Assembly: GCA_035556555.1 (NCBI GenBank)
Contig: DATMES010000024.1
Coordinates: 124,001-188,000 of the forward strand
Reading direction: 5' to 3'
Length of the DNA stretch: 64,000 nucleotides
Source: Frankiaceae bacterium
GTDB lineage: Bacteria > Actinomycetota > Actinomycetes > BP-191
The notes under the pieces are model-generated. The model saw nothing but the letters and a program-made list of their open reading frames with translations. It did no database searches and had not been told where the DNA came from. The position numbers were made by a program, and so were the translations under genes. This document shows, piece after piece, positions 7,990 through 15,862 of this stretch. The number at the start of each line of letters is the position of its first letter. Positions within the stretch are counted from its first letter, which is position 1.

Positions 7990-8722
7990 TACCGGGGTCG
8001 TCATTGGTCATTGCGGCAGAGACAGTCTCGGCGAGGTCCCAGCCGTAGGTGTCGGCGATCGACGCGATGTCGTACGCCGGGTCGCCGAGGTGCACCTGCG
8101 CCCAGTCGAGGACGCCGGTGAGCCGGGTCTCGTCGGCGTCCCAGCGGAGGTTGGCGCCGCAGAAGTCGCCGTGGGTCAGCGCCGGTGGCGGGGTGTCGAG
8201 CGCTCGTACGGCCGCGAACGCGTCGTGCGCCTCGGGTCCGCACAGCTCGGCCAGCTCGTCCCAGGTCCTGCGCAGCGGGGCGCGGGTGAGGACGCGTTCG
8301 AGGTCGGGCGTGATCGTCACGGCGGCGAGGCAGTCGAGGACGCGGGCCAGCTCGGCGGCGAACCGGTACGCCATCGGCCCGACGGCGTCGACGCTCGCCT
8401 TCGGGAGTGGCTCGCCTTCCAGGAACCGCTGCGCCACGAACGCCCGGCCCAGCGTGTTGTCCGAGCAGTCGACGAGCACCTCGGGGAGGACGACGTCGAC
8501 CTTCGGGTCCGCGTCGTCGAGCTCGGCGAGGGCGGCGACCTCGCGAGGCAGCGCGTCGAGCGCCCGCTGCGTCCGCGGGAAGCGGAACGCCGCCTCCTCG
8601 CCCAGCAGCACGACGTCGTGGTCGCGGCCCTCGTGGAGGCGTACCGCCGCCCGCCCGAACGAGCCGGGCCAGGCGGTCGCGACGACGCCGACGTAGTCGG
8701 AGAGACGGGTGGCATCCGGCAC
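7934..8722 (-). CDS. Aminoglycoside-phosphotransferase-family kinase
   Basis: 262 aa from GTG 8722. The C-terminal lobe has the APH catalytic loop LTHGDFCGANLRWD (Brenner HGDxxxxN) and the metal-binding GVLDWAQVHLGDPAYD. The N-terminal lobe has RFPRTQRALDALPREVAALAEL. These kinases phosphorylate small hydroxylated substrates; most chromosomal members are not resistance genes and the substrate cannot be read from sequence. Its 3' end overlaps the convergent hydrolase gene by 56 bp. It diverges from the short acyl-CoA dehydrogenase. Confidence 0.82.
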   Translation of the reverse strand: MPDATRLSDYVGVVATAWPGSFGRAAVRLHEGRDHDVVLLGEEAAFRFPRTQRALDALPREVAALAELDDADPKVDVVLPEVLVDCSDNTLGRAFVAQRFLEGEPLPKASVDAVGPMAYRFAAELARVLDCLAAVTITPDLERVLTRAPLRRTWDELAELCGPEAHDAFAAVRALDTPPPALTHGDFCGANLRWDADETRLTGVLDWAQVHLGDPAYDIASIADTYGWDLAETVSAAMTNDDPGITPRARAYAATFPFQRAL

Positions 8723-8741
8723 GGGTGCATCATGGCGGATC

Positions 8742-9299
8742 GTGGTCCCCGACTCTCGTAACCCCGATGCAGTGGCCGCCGCCGGCCTGGCGCGGTCGGT
8801 GCTCGCGCGGTCCGGTCTGGACGCCGCCGCCCTGTCCGGTGCCGGGCTGCTCGACCCCGCCCTGCCGGACGTCGTCCGCGTCGAGGTGCTGCGTGAGTGC
8901 GGGCGGGCTGGGTGCTCGTTCGGGCTCTCGCTGGCTGGTGACGAGCTGGGGCGCGCGGCGGTGCTCGGCGGCGCGGGGGAGGCGCTGGCGGAGACCGGGA
9001 TGGCGTACGCGAGCTCCCGGGTGGTCTTCGGGCGGCCGCTCGCGAAGATGCCGGTGCAGCGGTACGCGTTCGCGGCGGTGACGGCGTCCGTCGAGGCGGC
9101 GGTCGCGCTGGTGCGGCGGGTGGCGTCGGGCGCGGGGACCTCGCTCGACGCGGAGTCGGTGCTGCCGTTCGCGCTCGACGCCGCGTGGGCGGCGGCGGAG
9201 GCGGCGCTGCAGGTGCACGGGGGGTACGGCTACAGCGACGAGTACCCCGTCTCTGTCATGTGGACCGAGGTCGTCGCGGCGCGCGCTTCTCTGCTGTAA
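8742..9299 (+). CDS. Half-size acyl-CoA dehydrogenase-like protein (C-terminal domain)
   Basis: About 185 aa. GTG 8742 is my preferred start; the frame is open from 8709 but that start overlaps the divergent gene. It holds only the C-terminal helical part of an acyl-CoA dehydrogenase: AYASSRVVFGRPLAKMPVQRYAFA (helix G/FAD contact region) and ALQVHGGYGYSDEYPVSVMW (the ALQxxGGxGY motif near the C-terminus). The N-terminal helical domain and middle beta domain are missing; the family is normally about 380 aa. The catalytic Glu position is not evident. It may be a partner of another subunit, or a decayed gene. Confidence 0.65.
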   Translation: MVPDSRNPDAVAAAGLARSVLARSGLDAAALSGAGLLDPALPDVVRVEVLRECGRAGCSFGLSLAGDELGRAAVLGGAGEALAETGMAYASSRVVFGRPLAKMPVQRYAFAAVTASVEAAVALVRRVASGAGTSLDAESVLPFALDAAWAAAEAALQVHGGYGYSDEYPVSVMWTEVVAARASLL

Positions 9300-9330
9300 C
9301 GCGGGGCGCGCTGCCGACGATGTCCCCGGC

Positions 9331-10623
9331 ATGACGCGCCGTTTCGCCACGCTGCTGCTGCTTCTTGCCGGGTTCGTGTCGGTGCCGCTGCCCGCGGACG
9401 CCGCGACCGCCACCGTCACCATCGGCTCCTCGCTGTCGCCGAAGTCGCTCACCGTCGCGCCGGGGACCACGGTCACCTGGCGCAACAGCCACTCCGAGCG
9501 GCACCGCATCCGCACCACCAGCGCGCCGGTCGAGATCGACTCCGACGACCTCGAGCCCGGGGAGTCGTACTCGATCACGCTGCGGACGGCGGGGACGTAC
9601 CGCTACGTCGACCACCGCGAGGAGGACGACTCGAACTACTGGGGGATCGTCACGGTCTCGTCGTCCGGCGGCGGGTCTGGCGGGGGCGGCACCGGCGGCG
9701 GTGGCGGCGGAACCGGTGGGGGCGGCACCACGGCGCCGGCCAGCGGCACGGTGACGATGGCCGGGCGGGCGTTCTCCCCGTCGTCCATCTCGGTGCGCGT
9801 CGGCGGCACGATCACGTTCTCGAACAACGACGACGACGAGCACACCGTGACCGCGAACGACCGCTCGTTCGACTCCGGCGTGCTCAACGCGGGCGGCCGC
9901 TACACGCGGACGTTCCGCACCGCGGGCACGTTCCGGTACTTCTGTGCGATCCACACCGACATGACCGGCACCGTGACCGTGCCGTCGGCGAGCGGCGCCG
10001 TGCCCCCGCCCGCGCCGGCGGCCCCGCGTCCCCCGGCTGCCGCGCCCGCCCCGCCACCGGCGCCTCCGGTGCGCGTGGCGGGCAAGCCGGCCGCCGTCCG
10101 CGTCAACGTGATCGACTTCGGCTACACGCCCGCCCGCGCCACCGCGCGCGTCGGCGACACCGTCTCCTGGGTCAACGTCGGCGCCGCGCCGCACACCGTG
10201 ACGCCGTCGGGCGGCGCGCCGTTCGGTACGTCGATGCTCGCGGCGGGGGCGACGTACCGGTGGTCGCCGACGAAGACGGGGACGTGGTCGTACGTCTGCG
10301 CCTTCCACCCGCAGATGACCGGCACCCTCGTCGTGCTGCCGAAGTCCGCGGCGGCCCCTCGGAACGCACCGGCCGGTGCTCCCGCGCCCGCGGTGCGTAC
10401 CTCCCGCTCTCCCACGGCGGCGGCGTCGTCACCGGTCGTGGCGGCACCGGGATCGGGTACGCCCTCGCCCGGCGCCGCGCGGTCGCGGTCGATGGAGCCG
10501 GTGTCGGCGAGCAGCCCGCTCGTCGCGTGGTCGCTGTGGGGCGCGCTGGGGCTGGTGACGTTCCTCGCACTGGCCTGGTGGCGCGGCCGCGAGGTGGCCG
10601 GGGACGCCGCGCCGCGCGGGTAG
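9331..10623 (+). CDS. Secreted, membrane-anchored protein with three cupredoxin domains
   Basis: 430 aa. Signal peptide about 1-24 (LLLLLAGFVSVPLPADA). Domain 1 about 25-112, Gly-rich linker, domain 2 about 136-217, Pro/Ala linker, domain 3 about 252-340, low-complexity stretch and a C-terminal membrane helix (VAWSLWGALGLVTFLALAWW) with a basic tail. Domains 2 and 3 keep the type-1 copper ligands: EHTVT...FRYFCAIHTDMTG and PHTVT...WSYVCAFHPQMTG (His, Cys, His, Met). Domain 1 has ERHRI and YRYVDHREEDD but no Cys or Met, so it should not hold a type-1 site. A copper-binding or electron-transfer role outside the membrane is inferred. Confidence 0.82.
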   Translation: MTRRFATLLLLLAGFVSVPLPADAATATVTIGSSLSPKSLTVAPGTTVTWRNSHSERHRIRTTSAPVEIDSDDLEPGESYSITLRTAGTYRYVDHREEDDSNYWGIVTVSSSGGGSGGGGTGGGGGGTGGGGTTAPASGTVTMAGRAFSPSSISVRVGGTITFSNNDDDEHTVTANDRSFDSGVLNAGGRYTRTFRTAGTFRYFCAIHTDMTGTVTVPSASGAVPPPAPAAPRPPAAAPAPPPAPPVRVAGKPAAVRVNVIDFGYTPARATARVGDTVSWVNVGAAPHTVTPSGGAPFGTSMLAAGATYRWSPTKTGTWSYVCAFHPQMTGTLVVLPKSAAAPRNAPAGAPAPAVRTSRSPTAAASSPVVAAPGSGTPSPGAARSRSMEPVSASSPLVAWSLWGALGLVTFLALAWWRGREVAGDAAPRG

Positions 10624-10633
10624 GCTCGGGCGC

Positions 10634-10900
10634 GTGCCCGTCGCGCCGCCCACTGCCGAGACCCGCTGGCGCTGCGTCGCCTGCGGCAACCTCACCCGCT
10701 TCGACGTCGTCCGCACCCGCAGGCTGCGCGATTACGTCCACGCCGACCTCGCCGGCGACCCCGTCGTCGAGGAGTCCGAGACGCTGTCGGACGTCGTGGA
10801 GCACGTGACCTGCCGCTGGTGCGGCGCCACCGACCAGGTCGAGCTGGTGCCGCGCCCCGGAGTGGCGGAAGCCGCGGCGGCGCCGCCCGTCGTCCCGTGA
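10634..10900 (+). CDS. Small zinc-ribbon protein
   Basis: 88 aa from GTG 10634. Two Cys pairs (RCVACGN and CRWCGA) separated by about 45 residues can bind one zinc. The rest is charged. Its stop overlaps the start of the CoA-transferase gene (GTGA), so they are coupled. Role unknown. Confidence 0.6.
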   Translation: MPVAPPTAETRWRCVACGNLTRFDVVRTRRLRDYVHADLAGDPVVEESETLSDVVEHVTCRWCGATDQVELVPRPGVAEAAAAPPVVP

Positions 10901-12144
10901 GCGAGCCCGGATCCTCGCCCGGTCCCGGTCCCGGTCCCGGTCCCGGCTCCGGTCCCGGTTCCGCGCCCGGCCTGCCCCTCGCCGGCCTCAGGGTCCTCGA
11001 CCTCTCCCGGCTCCTCCCCGGCGGGTACGCGACCCTCCTCCTCGCCGACCTCGGCGCCGACGTGCTCAAGGTCGAGGAGCCGGGCAAGGGCGACTACCTG
11101 CGCTGGATGCCGCCGTACGCCGCCACCGGCGAGGGTGCCATGCACCTCGCCCTCAACCGCGGCAAGCGCTCGCTCACGCTCAATCTAAAAATGTCACAGG
11201 GCCGTGATGTCCTCAGGAGGCTCGTCCGAGACGCGGACGTGCTGATCGAGTCGTTCCGGCCCGGGGTCATGTCCCGGCTCGGAGTGGGCTGGGAGGTGCT
11301 ATCGGCAGACAACGAGCGGCTGATCTACGCCGCGATATCCGGATACGGCGCGGACGGTCCGTACGCCCAACGCGCCGGGCATGACATCAACTACCTCGGG
11401 TACGCCGGCGCGCTGTCGTTCAGCGGTCACCCCGAGACCGGTCCGTGGCAGCCAGGGCTGCAGATCGGCGACCTCGGCGGTGGCGGCCTCATGGCAGCCG
11501 TCGCGGTCCTCACCGCGCTGCACGTGCGGGAGCGGACGGGTACGGGGCAGTTCTGCGACGTGTCGATGACCGACGGCGTGCTGTCGTGGCTGACGCTCAC
11601 GGCGGGGGCGTTCGCGGCGACCGGCGTGCCGCCCCGCGTCGGCCGGGAGACGCTCAACGGCGGCCTCGCCTGCTACGGCGTCTACCGGTGCGCGGACGGC
11701 CGGCACCTGACGGTGGGCGCGTTGGAGCCGCAGTTCTTCGCCGCCCTGTGCGGAGCGCTCGGCCTCGACGAGCTGGTGCCGTGGCACCTCGACCCCGCGC
11801 GGCAGGCGGAGCTGCGCGCGCGGCTCGAGGCGGTCTTCGCGACGCGGCCACGCGACGAGTGGCTCGACCTGCTCGTGCCCGCGGACTGCTGCGTCGGGCC
11901 GGTCAACGACCTCGCCGAGGCGTACGCCGACCCGCAGGTCCGCGCGCGCGGCATGGTGGCCGAGCAGGCGCTGGCCGACGGGACGCCGTTCGCGCAGGTC
12001 GGGGTCGTGCCGCGGCTCGCGGACACGCCGGGACGCGTCGGCGCGGTGGCATCGCCGCTCGGCGCCGACACCGACGACGTGCTGGCCGCGGCCGGGTACG
12101 ACGCCGACGAGGTCGCGGCGCTGCGCGCGGCAGGTGCCGTGTGA
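10897..12144 (+). CDS. CaiB/BaiF-type (family III) CoA transferase / alpha-methylacyl-CoA racemase-like
   Basis: 415 aa from GTG 10897, overlapping the upstream stop. It has the family signatures LRVLDLSRLLPGGYATLLLADLGADVLKVE, the catalytic aspartate in LQIGDLGGGGLMA and a histidine in AGHDINYLGYAGAL, both as in alpha-methylacyl-CoA racemases. It would interconvert or transfer CoA on 2-methylacyl substrates. The N-terminus carries a (GP)n run encoded by a hexanucleotide repeat. Codon use at 11180-11225 (NLKMSQGRDVL) is unusually A/T-rich. Coupled by GTGA to the NYN-domain gene downstream. Confidence 0.88.
   Translation: MSEPGSSPGPGPGPGPGSGPGSAPGLPLAGLRVLDLSRLLPGGYATLLLADLGADVLKVEEPGKGDYLRWMPPYAATGEGAMHLALNRGKRSLTLNLKMSQGRDVLRRLVRDADVLIESFRPGVMSRLGVGWEVLSADNERLIYAAISGYGADGPYAQRAGHDINYLGYAGALSFSGHPETGPWQPGLQIGDLGGGGLMAAVAVLTALHVRERTGTGQFCDVSMTDGVLSWLTLTAGAFAATGVPPRVGRETLNGGLACYGVYRCADGRHLTVGALEPQFFAALCGALGLDELVPWHLDPARQAELRARLEAVFATRPRDEWLDLLVPADCCVGPVNDLAEAYADPQVRARGMVAEQALADGTPFAQVGVVPRLADTPGRVGAVASPLGADTDDVLAAAGYDADEVAALRAAGAV
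10921..10962 (+). repeat. Hexanucleotide tandem repeat (GGTCCC)n inside the CoA-transferase N-terminus
   Basis: Four perfect GGTCCC units from 10921 followed by three imperfect ones (GGCTCC, GGTCCC, GGTTCC). They encode a Gly-Pro/Ser tail before the conserved domain. Because the unit is 6 bp, length changes would alter the tail without shifting the frame. Confidence 0.8.
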
Positions 12145-13436
12145 GCGAGGGCGGCGTCGCCCTGCCCGAGGCGGCGCGGCAGCGCGTGCTCGCGTACGCC
12201 TCGACGGCGCTCGGCGCGCTGGAGCCTGCCGACGTGCCGCCGACGCTGAAGCGGTTCGCGTCGTTCACGCCGGCCAAGCGCGCCAAGCTGGCCGGGCCCG
12301 CGCTGGCGACGGTCGTGGACGCGATGCCGGCGTTCCGGCAGGTCGTCGCCACGGTCGCGCAGCGGCACCAGCCCGAGCTGGCCGAGGCACTGGAGGCGGG
12401 CACCGCGCCGGCCGCGGCCGACCCGGCGGAGGTGGCGGCGCTCGCGTACCTGCTGCGCCCCGAAGGCTGGGAGGAGCACGTCGCCACGGCCGCCGCGCGG
12501 CTGGCCGACCGCGCCGCCGAGGCGCGCGCGGGGGAGGAGGCCGCCGAGGTCGAACGCCTGCGCGCCGAGGCCGCCGACGCCCGCCGCGCGGCCAAGGCGG
12601 AGCAGGAGCGCCTCCGCGCCGAGGTCGCCGCGCTCAGGTCCGAGCTGGAGGCGGCCCGTCGTGCCGCGCGGACGGCCGCCGACGGCACCCGCCGCGCCGA
12701 GGCCGCCGCCGCGACCGCCGCCGCCGACCTCGCCGCCGCGCGCGAGTCCGCCGCCAAGGACGCCGCCACGGCCGAGTCCGCCGCCAGGCGCGCCCGCACC
12801 CGCATCGCCGAGGTGGAGAGCCAGCTGGAGGCGGCGCGCAGGGCGGGGCGGGAAGGGCGCTCGGAGGACACGATCCGCCTTCGCGTGCTGCTCGACGCGC
12901 TGGTCAACGCCGCCGCCGGCCTGCGCCGCGAGCTGGCCCTGCCGCCGACCACCGACCGGCCTGGCGACCTCGTCGCGCAGGGCAGCGCCGGCGCGGCGGG
13001 CTCGCAGGCGCGCGGGCTGGGGCCCGGCGACGCGCCGTACCTGGAGGCGCTGCTCGGCGCCCCCACCGCGCACCTCATCGTGGACGGCTACAACGTCACC
13101 AAGACCGGCTACCCCTCCCTGTCCCTGGAGGAGCAGCGCTCGCGGCTGGTCGCGAGCCTGCGTGCGCTCGCGGCGCGAACGGGGGCGGAGGTGACGTGCG
13201 TGTTCGACGGCGCGGCCGCGGCGACGAGCGCGCCGCTGGGCTCGCGCCAGCTGCGCGTGCACTTCACCCCGCCGGGCCGTACGGCGGACGAGGCGATCGC
13301 GGCGTTCGTCGCGGCGGAGCCGCCAGGCCGCCCGCTGATCGTCGTGTCGTCGGACAAGGAGGTGGCCGACCGTGCCCGGCGCGCGCAGGCGACGCCCGTG
13401 CCCTCGGCGACCCTGCTGGCCCTCCTCGGGAGGTAG
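12141..13436 (+). CDS. Coiled-coil protein with C-terminal NYN (YacP-like) nuclease domain
   Basis: 431 aa from GTG 12141. Residues about 1-130 are helical; about 130-265 are a long Ala/Glu/Arg coiled coil. About 305-431 form a NYN/PIN-like domain: HLIVDGYNVTKTGYPSLSLEEQRSRL, VTCVFDGAAAA, TADEAIAAFVAAEPPGRPLIVVSSDKEVADRARRAQA, with the conserved acids (DGYN, FDG, TADE, SSD) of the metal site. YacP/Rae1-type relatives act on RNA, so an RNA-processing role is inferred. It is the last gene of a 10634-13436 coupled run. Confidence 0.82.
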   Translation: MSEGGVALPEAARQRVLAYASTALGALEPADVPPTLKRFASFTPAKRAKLAGPALATVVDAMPAFRQVVATVAQRHQPELAEALEAGTAPAAADPAEVAALAYLLRPEGWEEHVATAAARLADRAAEARAGEEAAEVERLRAEAADARRAAKAEQERLRAEVAALRSELEAARRAARTAADGTRRAEAAAATAAADLAAARESAAKDAATAESAARRARTRIAEVESQLEAARRAGREGRSEDTIRLRVLLDALVNAAAGLRRELALPPTTDRPGDLVAQGSAGAAGSQARGLGPGDAPYLEALLGAPTAHLIVDGYNVTKTGYPSLSLEEQRSRLVASLRALAARTGAEVTCVFDGAAAATSAPLGSRQLRVHFTPPGRTADEAIAAFVAAEPPGRPLIVVSSDKEVADRARRAQATPVPSATLLALLGR

Positions 13437-13499
13437 CCCCGCCGAAAAATGTCACAGGGGGGTTCTACGGTTTCCCCAGACGACATCGGGAGGCCGATC

Positions 13500-13763
13500 G
13501 TGACCGAGTTCCTGCGTGCACCACTGCACGTCCTGCCCAGCGAGTCCGGGTGCGTGATCGACTGCGACACGTGCACCGTCCGCGGCGCCGCGTGCGCCGA
13601 CTGCGTCGTGAGCGTCATGCTCGGCGGCCCGCCGGAGACGGTGGAGCCCGAGGAGGAGCGCGCCCTCGGCGTGCTCGCCGGGATGGGCCTCGTGCCGCCG
13701 CTGCTCATGACCCCGCCCACGGCCGCGTCACCTCCGGACGACCCGGCCGTTGAGCCAGGGTGA
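13500..13763 (+). CDS. Small Cys-rich protein, hypothetical
   Basis: 87 aa. GTG 13500 is preferred because GGGAGG (13488-13493) sits 6 nt before it; the frame opens earlier at 13449. It has four clustered cysteines (GCVIDCDTCTVRGAACADC) compatible with a metal site, followed by VVSVMLGGPPETVEPEEERALGVLAGMGLVPPLL. A conserved actinobacterial type by its look, but I cannot name a family. The 15-mer AAAAATGTCACAGGG at 13445-13459 lies in its leader. Confidence 0.6.
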   Translation: MTEFLRAPLHVLPSESGCVIDCDTCTVRGAACADCVVSVMLGGPPETVEPEEERALGVLAGMGLVPPLLMTPPTAASPPDDPAVEPG

Positions 13764-13785
13764 AGGCGCCGCGAGGGCGGCGGGG

Positions 13786-13815
13786 TTGATCCCGCCGAAC
13801 GCCACTCGGTAGCCT
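13786..13815 (+). promoter_or_regulatory. Predicted promoter of the riboswitch-NlpC/P60 transcript
   Basis: TTGATC (13786-13791), 18 bp, TAGCCT (13810-13815). A start near 13822 would place the whole riboswitch in a 5' leader of about 225 nt. Confidence 0.45.
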
Positions 13816-13862
13816 TTGACCGGTTCCGTACGACCTGCCGCCCAGCCAGGGCAGCGGTACGG

Positions 13863-14025
13863 AGCACCGCCGAGTCCTAGGCGCGTGCCGTTGGCGCGTG
13901 CCCGGGAGCCGGGGAACCACGTTCCTCGGGGTGAATCGGGCACCCGTACGCCCTCCCAGGGGTGTGCCGCCCGTAGGGCCATCTTCCGGCCCGAACCCGT
14001 CAGCTCACCCGGTAGGCGGCCGTGG
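13863..14025 (+). ncRNA. Cyclic di-AMP riboswitch (ydaO-yuaA type)
   Basis: The leader has the conserved blocks of this class in order: CCGAGTCCTAGGCGC, CCGGGAGCCGGGGAACCA, TCGGGGTGAATCGGGCAC, a variable hairpin, then CCCGAACCCGTCAGCTCACC and CGGTAGGCGGC. It ends about 20 nt before the TTG start of a secreted NlpC/P60 hydrolase, the classic target in actinobacteria. The family usually switches expression off when c-di-AMP is high, linking cell-wall hydrolysis to turgor signalling. Exact ends are estimated. No strong terminator hairpin is evident, so control may be at translation or through Rho. Confidence 0.88.
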
Positions 14026-14046
14026 AAGAAATGGAGAGCCGCCGCC

Positions 14047-15111
14047 TTGGCGACCCCCCGCAGCAACCCCCGCACGTCCCGTTCGTCCCTTCCCGGCACG
14101 CTGAGCACCCGCGGCACCCGCGCCGTCGGCGTGCTGCTCGCGACGCTGCTGGCACTCGTGCTCGTGCCATTCTCCGGCGCCAGTGCCGACCCGACGCCGA
14201 CCCCCGCGCAGGCGCGCCGCGAGCTGGCCCGCCTCGAGGCCGAGGTCGACAACGCCGTCGAGGACTACAACGACGCCCGCATCGCCCTCAAGAAGGCGCA
14301 GCGCAGCGCCGCCGCCGTCCAGGCGCGCGTCGACCGCGCCGCCGCCCGCGTCGCCGCGCTGCGCAAGCAGATGGGCCGCTTCGCGTCGGCCGCGTACCAG
14401 TCCGGCGGGCTCGACTCGTTCGTCACGCTGATGTCGACGAGCAACCCCCAGACGTTCCTCGACCAGGCCACGACGCTCGACCAGATCGCCCGTGACCAGG
14501 CCGGCGACCTCCGCGAGCTGAAGGCGGCCTCGCACGCCCTCGCCGCGCAGGAGGCCGAGGCCAAGGCCGCGATCGAGGCCACCAAGGCCGTCGAGCGCCG
14601 CATGGCCGCCGTCCGCAAGACCATCGAGGCCAAGGTCGCCCGCCAGCAGCGGCTCGTCGAGATCGCCGAGAGCGCGGCCGACGCCGCCGCCGCGCGTCAC
14701 CGCGCCGGCAGCGCCCGCGCGAGCCGCTCGGCCGCGCCGCGCGTCTACTACAACGGCCCCGCGTCGGGCCGCGCCAAGATCGCCGTCGCCGAGGCGTACC
14801 GCCAGCTCGGCAAGTGGTACCAGTGGGGCGCCGCGGGCCCGGACCGCTTCGACTGCTCCGGCCTGACGATGTGGGTCTGGGGCAAGGCCGGCGTCTCGCT
14901 GCCGCACTCCAGCCGCATGCAGATCGGCTACGGCCGCCGGGTCCAGCGCAGCGAGCTGCTGCCGGGCGACCTGGTGTTCTACGGCAGCCCGATCCACCAC
15001 GTCGGCATCTACGTCGGCGGCGGCCGCTACATCGCCGCCCCGCACACCGGCGCGCAGGTCGGCTTCCGCGACGTCAACCGCGGCGACTGGGCCGGAGCCA
15101 CACGCCTGTAA
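14047..15111 (+). CDS. Secreted NlpC/P60 peptidoglycan hydrolase with coiled coil
   Basis: 354 aa from TTG 14047, with GGAGAG about 10 nt upstream. The frame is open back to 13816, but that part is the riboswitch. Signal peptide about 1-48 (AVGVLLATLLALVLVPFSGASA), coiled coil about 55-220 as in RipC/CwlO-type endopeptidases, then the NlpC/P60 domain from about 235. The catalytic Cys is in RFDCSGLTMWVWG (about residue 270), with HSSRMQ, LLPGDLVFYG and the catalytic His in HHVGIYVGGG. It cuts D-Glu-diaminopimelate bonds in stem peptides. The coiled coil probably docks an FtsEX-like activator. Confidence 0.93.
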   Translation: MATPRSNPRTSRSSLPGTLSTRGTRAVGVLLATLLALVLVPFSGASADPTPTPAQARRELARLEAEVDNAVEDYNDARIALKKAQRSAAAVQARVDRAAARVAALRKQMGRFASAAYQSGGLDSFVTLMSTSNPQTFLDQATTLDQIARDQAGDLRELKAASHALAAQEAEAKAAIEATKAVERRMAAVRKTIEAKVARQQRLVEIAESAADAAAARHRAGSARASRSAAPRVYYNGPASGRAKIAVAEAYRQLGKWYQWGAAGPDRFDCSGLTMWVWGKAGVSLPHSSRMQIGYGRRVQRSELLPGDLVFYGSPIHHVGIYVGGGRYIAAPHTGAQVGFRDVNRGDWAGATRL

Positions 15112-15205
15112 GCGCGTCGCCTTGTCGGCGCGACCGGCGGCGCGGGATCATGCGTTGCCGGTCATTCCGGGCGGCGACACCGAGCGAGGCGAGGGGTACG
15201 AGCGC

Positions 15206-15862
15206 GTGCGCGAACTCCACGTCGTCGCGCTCAGCTCCGACGGCAAGCACCTGGTCGTGACCCCGACGAAGGGGTCGCTCAAGGGCGCGTACCTCCTCCC
15301 GGTCAACGCCCGCCTGCGCAAGGCGCTCAACGGCGAGCTCAACCCCAAGCCCAAGCCGGCGAAGGCCGAGCCGGAGCCGGCCCCGCCGCCGAAGCCCGCC
15401 GCCGAGAGCCGCCTCACGCCCGCGCAGATCCAGGCGCGGCTGCGCGCGGGCCAGACGCCGGAACGCGTCGCGCGCAGCGCCGGGGTCCCCGTCGACAGGG
15501 TCACCCGCTTCTACGGCCCCGTGCTGTCGGAGCGCGCGCTCGTCCTCGACGCCGCCCGCGAGGGCGTCCTCACCCGCGCCCGCCTCGGCGCCAGCAAGGC
15601 CCCGCTCGGCCCCGCCGTCAACGCCAACCTCGCCGCCAAGGGCCTCCCCGCCCCGTCGAACGACGACTGGACGGCGTTCCGCAAGCCCGACGGCAGCTGG
15701 GTCGTCTGCCTCACGGTGGCCGCCGCGCGCGGCAGCAGGCGCGCCGAGTGGTCGTGGCAGCCCGCCACGAAGGCCCTCGCGCCGCTGAATCCGTACGCCG
15801 CCGCCCTCGGCCACGTCGACAAGCCGGTCACCAAGCCGAGGACAGGGCTGCGGCGGCGGTGA
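15206..15862 (+). CDS. sepH: Septation protein SepH
   Basis: 218 aa from GTG 15206 with GAGGGG about 10 nt upstream. The N-terminal domain RELHVVALSSDGKHLVVTP...GAYLLPVNARLRKALNGEL (formerly DUF3071) is followed by a helix-turn-helix-like LTPAQIQARLRAGQTPERVARSAGVPVDRVTRFYGPVLSERALVLDAAREG. This is the actinobacterial FtsZ-binding divisome regulator. It is shorter than the Streptomyces protein, with a brief C-terminal tail. Its stop overlaps the next start (GTGA), tying it to a lipoprotein gene. Confidence 0.88.
   Translation: MRELHVVALSSDGKHLVVTPTKGSLKGAYLLPVNARLRKALNGELNPKPKPAKAEPEPAPPPKPAAESRLTPAQIQARLRAGQTPERVARSAGVPVDRVTRFYGPVLSERALVLDAAREGVLTRARLGASKAPLGPAVNANLAAKGLPAPSNDDWTAFRKPDGSWVVCLTVAAARGSRRAEWSWQPATKALAPLNPYAAALGHVDKPVTKPRTGLRRR

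Noticed and set aside
7934-8722. Aminoglycoside resistance gene.
   Set aside because: Only the general APH kinase motifs are present. Most chromosomal members act on other small molecules, and there is no resistance context.
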